Positions 1-5,444 of a stretch of 6,399 nt of DNA are shown here, piece after piece. Origin of the DNA: Smithella sp. ME-1 (GTDB taxonomy: Bacteria; Desulfobacterota; Syntrophia; Syntrophales; Smithellaceae); the NCBI GenBank assembly GCA_000495415.1, contig AWGX01000951.1:1-6399 (forward strand), read 5' to 3'. A model generated the notes under the pieces. That model was not told the DNA's origin. It ran no database searches and saw nothing but the letters and a program-made list of their open reading frames with translations. Each line of letters starts with the position of its first letter. Within the stretch, counting starts at the first letter, position 1. The position numbers were made by a program, and so were the translations under genes.

Positions 1-85
1 AAAAAACAAAGGAATTCTTTATGACAGTACTGTTGCGAATGCCTGTCTGAGATTATTTAGAGAAAAAAGCTATCAGCTTGCGTGA
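1..85 (+). CDS. C-terminal tail of an HD / HD-GYP domain protein (5' end outside window)
   Basis: The frame beginning at base 2 is open from the window edge and stops at TGA 83-85, giving 27 residues. They include GILYDSTVANACLRLF followed by REKSYQLA. This resembles the extreme C-terminus of HD-GYP and related HD-domain proteins, where a (G)xx(Y/F)DPxVVxAxLxLFxE pattern forms the last helix; here the usual Pro after Asp is Ser. HD-GYP proteins hydrolyse cyclic di-GMP, but the catalytic HD and GYP residues lie upstream of the window, so activity cannot be judged. An alternative is another HD-domain or response-regulator protein with the same ending. The coding frame itself is likely; the family call is moderate because so little is visible. 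No strong T-tailed terminator follows on the plus strand. Confidence 0.55.
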   Translation, partial: KNKGILYDSTVANACLRLFREKSYQLA

Positions 86-126
86 TGTGAAAAATGATTC
101 CATATAAAAAAATATTTCAAAGACGC

Positions 127-152
127 AAAAATAATGAAAAAATTTATTCATT
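127..152 (-). terminator. weak AT-rich hairpin downstream of the tRNA
   Basis: Read on the minus strand, AATGAA (152-147) and TTCATT (138-133) form a 6-bp stem with an 8-base loop. One A and then five T residues (131-127) follow. It lies about 60 bases beyond the tRNA 3' end and could end tRNA transcription. The stem contains only one G-C pair per arm, so it would be weak. Confidence 0.3.
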
Positions 153-212
153 CTGTTTGAACTTGTAGATGTTATTCAGGTGGGGTGATATTTACATAAA
201 TGCCAGTTTTTC

Positions 213-288
<76 letters not shown>

Positions 289-323
289 ATCCATTTTAAA
301 TCAATGCTTAACAAGAGGTGTGA

Positions 324-352
324 TATTTATCTTAAGGGTTACTCCTTGTCAA
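324..352 (-). promoter_or_regulatory. sigma70-type promoter of tRNA-Thr
   Basis: On the minus strand a perfect -35 box TTGACA (352-347) is followed by a 17-base spacer and a -10-like TAAATA (329-324). Transcription would begin near 317, giving about 30 bases of leader before the mature tRNA 5' end at 288. The -35 is convincing, but the -10 matches the consensus at only three positions. Confidence 0.6.
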
Positions 353-355
353 GTT

Positions 356-382
356 TTTACACAATTTGGTACTTACTATAAT
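356..382 (+). promoter_or_regulatory. promoter of the metallophosphoesterase gene, possibly leaderless
   Basis: A perfect -10 box TATAAT lies at 377-382, only five bases before the ATG at 388. The best -35 candidate is TTTACA (356-361, five of six consensus positions) with a short 15-base spacer. At 17 bases the hexamer is only TTTTTA. The normal start site would be around 387-391, which is the start codon itself. No Shine-Dalgarno sequence lies upstream of the ATG, in agreement with a leaderless message. The -10 region also sits in the 12-base perfect palindrome ATAATTAATTAT (378-389). Confidence 0.5.
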
Positions 383-387
383 TAATT

Positions 388-1509
388 ATGATTATTTTTC
401 TTCTGATATTTATATGTCTTTACGGGGTGATAAATTTTTATGCCTTTTTCCGGGCAAGAAAAATTTTTCATTTTTCCGGTAAGTTCCAAATTATTGTTTT
501 AAATCTACTCGTTTTGCTGATTCTGGCTCCTGTAATCATAAGGTTGGCCGAAAGTTATCATTTGGAAACATTAGCGAGGTCAATTGCTTATGTCGGTTAT
601 TTTTGGATGGCTTTTGTTTTTCTATTTTTCTTTCTGGACATAGCTTTTAATGTGGTCAATTACTTATGTCAGTTTTTTTTCAAAAACACAAAAAGTATTC
701 CTGTTAGAAATTTCGTTTTTGCTTTGTCTGTAATTTTTTGCATTCTTTTAGTTATTTATGGGTTTATGGATGCCCAGCGAATAAGAGTAAAAAAGTTGGA
801 AATTCATACAGATCAATCATTGCAAAATAATGGCAAGATCCGAATCGTTCAGATATCCGATGTTCATATTGGATTAATTGTCAGGGATAAACGTTTACAA
901 AGAATAATCGATTGTGTGAAGGAAGCTAATCCCGATATTTTGGTTTCCACCGGAGATTTATTGGATGGTGAGCTAAGCAATGTAATGCCACAAGCCGAAA
1001 AATTTGCTCAAATCAGACCTAAATACGGCAAATATGCTGTTACCGGCAATCATGAGTATTATGCCGGGATCGAACATTCTTTGAAATTTACTAAAAATGC
1101 GGGATTTGAAATTTTACGTGATGAAACGAGACAAGTAGCGGGAATAAATATTATCGGTATCGATGATGTAACCGGGAGAAAAATGGGTATAAAGAATAAT
1201 TCTAGCCTGGTTCATATGTCACCCATGATACAAAATATTGATTTTATTCTGTTATTGAAACATCAACCGTTTGTCAATAATAACGAAAACTTTGACTTGC
1301 AGCTTTCCGGTCATACACATGGCGGCCAAATTTTTCCTTTTATGTTCATAACCGGCTTGTTTTTTCCTCAAAACTATGGATATTATGCGTTGGGAAACGG
1401 TAAGTCACTTTATGTTACTACCGGAGCCGGCACCTGGGGGCCGCCGGTTCGTATTTTGGCACCGCCGGAAATTACAATCATTGATTTGATCGGTAAGAAA
1501 AACAATTAA
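388..1509 (+). CDS. membrane-anchored calcineurin-like metallophosphoesterase (YkuE/YaeI-type, COG1408)
   Basis: The 373-residue protein begins with about four hydrophobic segments (roughly residues 1-21, 35-53, 68-97 and 109-127). A two-metal calcineurin-like phosphoesterase domain follows from about residue 150. All family motifs are present in order: SDVH (D158, H160), STGDLLDG (G189-D190), GNHEYY (N221, H222), KHQP (H292) and GHTHGG (H309, H311). The catalytic site therefore looks intact. Family members cleave phosphate or pyrophosphate esters near the membrane; chlamydial LpxG, a UDP-2,3-diacylglucosamine pyrophosphatase, belongs to this broad group. The substrate here cannot be told from sequence. 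The ATG at 388 is the first possible start, because an in-frame TAA lies at 379-381, and it has no Shine-Dalgarno sequence. A later in-frame GTG at 427 also lacks one and would remove most of the first membrane segment. The gene stands alone, diverging from tRNA-Thr. Confidence 0.9.
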   Translation: MIIFLLIFICLYGVINFYAFFRARKIFHFSGKFQIIVLNLLVLLILAPVIIRLAESYHLETLARSIAYVGYFWMAFVFLFFFLDIAFNVVNYLCQFFFKNTKSIPVRNFVFALSVIFCILLVIYGFMDAQRIRVKKLEIHTDQSLQNNGKIRIVQISDVHIGLIVRDKRLQRIIDCVKEANPDILVSTGDLLDGELSNVMPQAEKFAQIRPKYGKYAVTGNHEYYAGIEHSLKFTKNAGFEILRDETRQVAGINIIGIDDVTGRKMGIKNNSSLVHMSPMIQNIDFILLLKHQPFVNNNENFDLQLSGHTHGGQIFPFMFITGLFFPQNYGYYALGNGKSLYVTTGAGTWGPPVRILAPPEITIIDLIGKKNN

Positions 1510-1535
1510 ATTAATTTAATGGCTGTAATTTACAT

Positions 1536-1555
1536 CTATGCGGGAAACCGGGTAG
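1536..1555 (+). other. hairpin with GAAA tetraloop after the metallophosphoesterase gene
   Basis: CTATGCGG (1536-1543) and CCGGGTAG (1548-1555) pair around a GAAA tetraloop, with one G-G mismatch and one G-T wobble. It starts 26 bases after the stop codon. No T-run follows, so it is not a standard intrinsic terminator. It could protect the mRNA 3' end or help Rho-dependent ending. Confidence 0.35.
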
Positions 1556-1560
1556 CACCA

Positions 1561-1589
1561 TCAATATTATAAAGCACATAATATATTGA
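1561..1589. repeat. AT-rich inverted repeat
   Basis: The left arm TCAATATTAT (1561-1570) is matched by ATAATAT (1578-1584) and ATTGA (1585-1589), that is, a 10-base arm against a 12-base arm with a two-base insertion. The loop is seven bases. It lies about 40 bases upstream of the -35 box at 1631 and could be a regulator site or only AT-rich chance structure. Confidence 0.3.
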
Positions 1590-1630
1590 AAAACATTTTC
1601 TATATACCTTAATAAAATACTGTTTTTCCC

Positions 1631-1659
1631 TTGACAATGGAAAAAACCTTAGATAGGGT
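1631..1659 (+). promoter_or_regulatory. sigma70-type promoter of the FapF-like pore gene
   Basis: A perfect TTGACA (1631-1636) is followed by a 17-base spacer and TAGGGT (1654-1659). The latter keeps the key first, second and last bases of TATAAT. The predicted start is near 1666, giving a leader of about 130 bases. Confidence 0.5.
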
Positions 1660-1677
1660 TGAATAAATTTGAAAAAA

Positions 1678-1740
1678 ACATGATTGCCATGTCACATTTC
1701 CGGCACAGTACAATAGAGCATGTATTGAAGGGCGTTGTAC
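1678..1740 (+). promoter_or_regulatory. structured 5' leader with two small hairpins
   Basis: ACATG (1678-1682) pairs with CATGT (1688-1692) around five bases. GTACAA (1708-1713) pairs with TTGTAC (1735-1740) around 21 bases. Both are perfect but short. No known riboswitch core could be recognised, and no terminator-like T-run is present. Confidence 0.3.
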
Positions 1741-1789
1741 GGATTATTGCAATATAATAGTGATGACAAAACTGGTGAGTTTCTAAACC

Positions 1790-1793
1790 GGAG
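1790..1793 (+). promoter_or_regulatory. ribosome binding site deciding the FapF-like start
   Basis: GGAG at 1790-1793 is four bases from ATG 1798 and one base from ATG 1795. The spacing and the signal peptide that begins there favour ATG 1798, although four bases is rather short. Confidence 0.5.
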
Positions 1794-1797
1794 AATG

Positions 1798-3069
1798 ATG
1801 AATCGTAAAATATTTATTAATCTATTATCACTTATATTTTTTGCGTCTATATTATTCGTGGCCTTTCCCTCTATGGCGCAGATTCCCATTAAAGGAACAC
1901 ACCTTGCGTTCAATAAAGTTAGTGCGGAAGATGCGGACGCCGCTCTTGATGATGTATCTCCTGAAAACACTCAGAAGAAAGTAAAAGAATCGAAAAAAGA
2001 TGAATCGCCTAAAATCATTCCGCAGGAAGTAATAAGACCAAAGAAAAATGATGCGTCTCAAAGTCTTCAGCAGGAGGTAAAAAACCCGAAGCAGGATGAT
2101 CCGCCTCTAAGCCTTCAGCAGGAAGTACAGGATCTGAAGAAAGAAGTGCAAAGAATGCGGGATGAAAGTGAAGCTCGCAAACGACTGGAAGTTCCTGAAG
2201 AAGAAAAAAGTAAATCTGTAGAAGATATTCTTTCTGCTGTCAGCCGCCAATACACACTTTTAAAAAAAGGAACCGTCGGCCTCGGCTATACTTTTAATTA
2301 TTCATACTATTCCAGTGATGCAGTCAGAGAGGCAATAATAGTTGAAAGGAGAATCAACCATAATCTAACCAATAATATTGATATTGAATACGCAATATTT
2401 AATAACCTGACTATAAGCGGCAATTTACCGCTTGCTTATAAATATAACCAGATAGGTACGGATAAAAGTCAGGAAGCGACCGATATTGGTGATATATCCC
2501 TCGGAATACAGTATCAGCCAATTAAAGCTGGTGGGATATTCCCTACAACAATATTGAGTGCCGGAGTTTCGTTCCCTACAGGAACAAGTCCCTATAAAAT
2601 CGATCCCAGTACTTCATTAGCAACAGGGAATGGTTATTATTCATTCAGCGCCGGAGTTTCTTTCAGCAAGACGCTTGATCCACTTGTTGCCTTCGGCAAT
2701 CTGACATACAGTTATGGCCTGGAACAAGGTGGCCTGTCTCAGTATGTTGTTGATTCTAAGAAAAAAGTTATTGGAACACTATTAAAAGTTGATCCGGGAA
2801 GCGCTATCGGCTTTTCTTTGGGGTTTGGTTATGCTCTTTCTTATCAGGCATCGCTTAACTTAAGCACACAAATTACTTATTCTTTCGGCAGCAGGTATTT
2901 CTATGATGCTTTAGTTTTTGATAGCGGCAGTTCCGTTTCTTCTTCCTTTAACGTGGGAACCGGATGGCGGGTGACCCCTACCAGGTCTGTATATTTTACT
3001 CTCGGCCTTGGATTGACCATCAACGATCCTGATTTTGCTTTTGCTATCAGGGTGCCGTTTGAATTTTAA
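1798..3069 (+). CDS. FapF-like outer-membrane pore (PF13557-type transporter) with coiled-coil N-terminal region
   Basis: From ATG 1798 the product is 423 residues. Residues 1-27 form a signal peptide ending SMA, with likely cleavage before Q28 and no lipobox Cys. Residues about 35-140 are a charged linker rich in Lys, Glu, Asp, Pro and Gln, with three 16-residue tandem repeats (66-113). A short heptad-like segment (about 108-130) follows. The barrel then starts at LLKKGTVGLGYTFNYSYYSS (154-173), close to the LLPxGxxxxxxSxxYxxxSS entry typical of PF13557 barrels. It continues in alternating strands, including ITISG-like NLTISGNLPL (203-212) and GDISLGIQYQP, and ends FAIRVPFEF with the C-terminal Phe of outer-membrane barrels. 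Signal peptide, linker, coiled coil and barrel, and the size, match FapF, the amyloid-export pore of Pseudomonas. No amyloid subunit or C39 protease lies in the window, so a general small-molecule pore is equally possible. An upstream TTG at 1735 would bury the signal peptide. Confidence 0.75.
   Translation: MNRKIFINLLSLIFFASILFVAFPSMAQIPIKGTHLAFNKVSAEDADAALDDVSPENTQKKVKESKKDESPKIIPQEVIRPKKNDASQSLQQEVKNPKQDDPPLSLQQEVQDLKKEVQRMRDESEARKRLEVPEEEKSKSVEDILSAVSRQYTLLKKGTVGLGYTFNYSYYSSDAVREAIIVERRINHNLTNNIDIEYAIFNNLTISGNLPLAYKYNQIGTDKSQEATDIGDISLGIQYQPIKAGGIFPTTILSAGVSFPTGTSPYKIDPSTSLATGNGYYSFSAGVSFSKTLDPLVAFGNLTYSYGLEQGGLSQYVVDSKKKVIGTLLKVDPGSAIGFSLGFGYALSYQASLNLSTQITYSFGSRYFYDALVFDSGSSVSSSFNVGTGWRVTPTRSVYFTLGLGLTINDPDFAFAIRVPFEF
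1993..2136 (+). repeat. three in-frame 48-base tandem repeats in the pore linker
   Basis: Units at 1993-2040, 2041-2088 and 2089-2136 encode KKDESPKIIPQEVIRP, KKNDASQSLQQEVKNP and KQDDPPLSLQQEVQDL. Units two and three share SLQQEV, and all have K at position 1, an acidic patch, and QEV at positions 11-13. The copies have diverged at the DNA level, so the duplication is old or the protein pattern is being maintained. The segment leads into the coiled coil. Confidence 0.85.
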
Positions 3070-3070
3070 A

Positions 3071-3096
3071 CATCTTTTTTCAAAAAGAAAAAGGTG
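3071..3096 (+). terminator. possible weak hairpin after the FapF-like gene
   Basis: CATCTTTTT (3071-3079) pairs with AAAAAGGTG (3088-3096), with one wobble and an eight-base loop, directly after the stop codon. The pairing is mainly A-T and no T-run follows on the plus strand, so it would be a poor terminator. The remaining gap to 3303 shows no gene. Confidence 0.25.
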
Positions 3097-3257
3097 CAAT
3101 TAGAATAAGGAAAGAGTTACAGATATAAAACAACTGTATTAATTAAGTGGAGAATTCGAAATTCAGGCAACAAAGGCCATAGGCAATTACATGTTTGATT
3201 TTGGTTGCTTTCTTTTTTAATTTCAAGCAAGGAAAAAGAAAGTTATTCACTCGGAAC

Positions 3258-3280
3258 AAGAAAGTTTATTTTCTTATAAT
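3258..3280 (+). promoter_or_regulatory. promoter of the FadL-type gene with overlapping inverted repeat
   Basis: A perfect -10 box TATAAT is at 3275-3280, 23 bases before the ATG. No good -35 box is found at 16-18 bases (the region reads TCGGAACA), which suggests help from an activator or a weak promoter. AAGAAA (3258-3263) and TTTCTT (3270-3275) form an inverted repeat touching the -10 box. Confidence 0.45.
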
Positions 3281-3290
3281 CAGACAATGC

Positions 3291-3295
3291 GGGAG
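3291..3295 (+). promoter_or_regulatory. ribosome binding site deciding the FadL-type start
   Basis: GGGAG is eight bases from ATG 3304 but only two bases from the in-frame GTG 3298. The spacing selects ATG 3304. Confidence 0.65.
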
Positions 3296-3303
3296 CAGTG
3301 ACA

Positions 3304-5268
3304 ATGAAAAAAATTTTAGAATTAAAAATGTTTATTGCCCATCTGCCATCATCAGTATTGCTCAGTTTTCGCGGGGGAAAAATTAAATTACCTGGATTAT
3401 TCCGTTTGCGGATTATACCTTGGTTTATCATGTGTATGGTAATGGCCGCAAGCCAATTCCTCAATCCACCACAGGTGGAAGGCGCGTTCCACGAACAAAT
3501 CGCCGTTGATACCCGGGCTATTTCACTTGCCAACAATGTTACGGCAGATCCTCCCGGCATATTGTCTATTCATTATAATCCTGCTGGTCTGTCGCTTTTG
3601 GGTGACGGGAATTATATCAGTTTGGGAGCTATCCTGCCGATAATCAGTAAAACTTCACGGGTAAGTAAGGATCCTAACTTTGAAGGTTTTCATGATCTTA
3701 ATGGCAACCTGATAGAAGATCCCCTATGGGGAACGCGGGATGGTTCCTATCGTTTAAGTGGTAATTCCTATAGCGGCACGGAGGGAAGCAATACATCAGG
3801 CAAGATGTACATTCCTGTTTTGGATACAACCCTGGATTTTCTAATTGCGCCTATACTTGGCCTTTCACATAGAAATCCCGGTTCGAAATGGACATTTGCT
3901 TACAGCGCTTATGTTCCGTTTGCTGTCGGACTGAACAATGGAGACAAGAGTGATCCGTCACGTTATGACGGACAGTCTGTGTATTGGCAACACTTAATCT
4001 ATATCGGTCCGGGTGTAAGCTATCAGGTAACCAAAGATTTCTCTATCGGTGCTTCTTTAGGTGTTGGGCAATCAGCAATGGGTGTTGCTACAGACGTAAG
4101 GGTACCAAATGATTTAATAAATGTTACAAAAAATCTGGGAGATGCAACCCAGGGCATGGGAAATATGCTCTTCGACCTTACGATTCCTATGCCTTTGTTC
4201 GGTGGCGGTATAGGTCCATATGACTATATAGGAAATTTGTCTTTTAATATACATGATGATTTTTCTCCCTCTTTTAATTTAGGTGCGCTGTGGGGACCAT
4301 TTGACTGGCTTTCCTTTGGTTTATCTTACCAGAGTGCTATCAAAACGCACATGAGCGGGAAATATAAGCTAACATATAGTGATCAATGGCAGAATATGGT
4401 TGAGTGGTGCGGGTCATCTGCTTTGATGCAGGTTATATCCATGGCTCTTGGCTTGCCCTATCAACGAGTTGCCGAACAGACCGGTACAGTTACGGCAGAT
4501 AGAGAAATACCGCAAATTGTCAATTTGGGAATCAAGTTAAAACCAATCAGAAGACTCTCCATTCTTGCCGATCTGCACTGGGCCAACTGGTCGTCTGTTA
4601 AAGAGGACTATTTAGTTTTTGATCAGAAAATCCAGATCTTTGAGTTAGCAAAGTATATAGGGTATACTGGTGGAGATTCTGTTATGATTCTCCGACGCAA
4701 CTGGAAAGATACCTGGAATTGGGGAGTGGGTGCGGAATACCAGGCGCTGGACTGGCTCATACTTCGGGCCGGATATGAAAACCGAATTTCCTCTGTTCCA
4801 GCTGAATATTACGATGCTATATATGCCCTTCCCACGTTGGATTACTATGGAGCAGGGTTGGGGATTAAAGGATCGGGACTGGGAATCAAACTTTTGAGAG
4901 ATATAGATATCGATCTTGCTGTAGGTTACCTGGTTAATAAATCGTACAAAATCAGTAATAACACCAGTGGCAATATGAACGTCAATAATTTTGACGGTAA
5001 TGTTATGAAACCCTATGCAGGGCTGAATTACGAGCAGGAAACAGCCGCTTACCTGGGATCCGTCAAGGCTACTATGCCGCTCGATGTTGTTACCGGTACC
5101 ATTTCCAAGGGAATTGATATATTGAATCCCTTTAGTAAGAAATCGGCTTCTGCCAAAGCAGGTTTGAAAACTTCAGAAAAGGTTACCGTAGAAACTCCTT
5201 CGATAACGGCGGTAGATAATTTACGGGTTGACGGGCAATCTTATTATATAGAAAATAGCGAATAAAAG
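3304..5268 (+). CDS. FadL/OmpP1/TodX-type outer-membrane transport protein, long form
   Basis: The product from ATG 3304 is 653 residues, whereas typical FadL proteins are around 420-450. FadL-family channels carry long-chain fatty acids or aromatic and other hydrophobic compounds across the outer membrane. Evidence includes the start of the mature protein: RAISLANN (71-78), then ADPPGILSIHYNPAGLS (81-97) with the family NPAG motif. Also present are FNLGALWGPFDWLSFGLSYQ (324-343), and IPQIVNLGIKLKP (402-414) followed by LSILADLHWANWS (418-430). These match the conserved P-x-LG-x-KP-L-x-D-W-WS block. The export signal is unusual: about 36 residues with several basic ones precede the hydrophobic stretch (37-53), with likely cleavage after VEGA (61). 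Past the last likely strands (about residue 589) comes a polar tail of about 60 residues ending in Glu rather than the usual aromatic residue. Its substrate is unknown. It has its own -10 box and ends at a strong terminator. Confidence 0.88.
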
Positions 5269-5293
5269 AAAACAGGTTATAATTTACATAGAG

Positions 5294-5333
5294 AAATCCT
5301 CTCAGCAATAAAAAGGTTGAGAGGATTTTTTTT
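5294..5333 (+). terminator. intrinsic terminator of the FadL-type gene
   Basis: AAATCCTCTCA (5294-5304) pairs perfectly with TGAGAGGATTT (5318-5328), extended inside by a G-T and a C-G pair, leaving a nine-base loop. A run of eight T residues (5326-5333) follows. It lies 25 bases after the stop codon. Read from the other strand it has a shorter T-run, so it may also slow transcripts of the convergent gene. Confidence 0.92.
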
Positions 5334-5394
5334 GAACATGCCTGTTTCTTGCTTACATTAAGAGAGAAACGCTTTCATCTTCATAAAACTTGTT

Positions 5395-5425
5395 TCAAAT
5401 TCTGTATTTTTTATTGCCAATTTGA
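5395..5425 (-). other. weak inverted repeat downstream of the convergent minus-strand gene
   Basis: TCAAATT (5395-5401) and AATTTGA (5419-5425) are perfect 7-base arms with a 17-base loop. It is the only structure between the end of the minus-strand gene (5445) and the terminator at 5294-5333. It is AT-rich with a long loop, so a terminator role is doubtful. Confidence 0.25.
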
Positions 5426-5444
5426 GACTAGCCGGTTCTACGTT

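Larger units (their letters stand above)
1510..1797. other. 288-base gap before the FapF-like pore gene
   Basis: No credible gene lies here. The gap holds a GAAA-loop hairpin (1536-1555), an AT-rich inverted repeat (1561-1589), a sigma70-type promoter (1631-1659) and a leader of about 130 bases with two further hairpins. A TTG at 1735 is in frame with the downstream gene but is not the preferred start. Confidence 0.7.

Noticed and set aside
1536..1590. Possible cyclic di-GMP (GEMM-I) riboswitch, suggested by CCGGGTAGCACCATC
   Set aside because: The conserved core and the paired tetraloop-receptor arrangement could not be found on either strand; only a small hairpin is visible.
1735..1797. 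TTG start at 1735 for the pore gene
   Set aside because: It would place 21 polar residues before the signal peptide. GAAGGG upstream is only two bases away, and ATG 1798 has both a ribosome site and a standard signal peptide.
1692..2061. Minus-strand frames of 69 and 92 codons
   Set aside because: They lie opposite the signal peptide and linker region of the pore gene, have no recognisable domains, and look like shadows of the plus-strand codon pattern.
3298..3303. GTG start at 3298 for the FadL-type gene
   Set aside because: It is only two bases from GGGAG, while ATG 3304 is eight bases away, a normal distance.
2911..3560. Short frames around the second intergenic gap (2911-3099 minus, 3195-3386 plus, 3243-3560 minus)
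   Set aside because: They overlap well-supported genes in other frames and have basic, low-information sequences with no domain or ribosome site.
1798..5268. The two barrel genes as a single operon
   Set aside because: The 234-base gap, the separate TATAAT box before the second gene, and its own ribosome site suggest separate transcription, although read-through cannot be excluded because the hairpin at 3071-3096 is weak.
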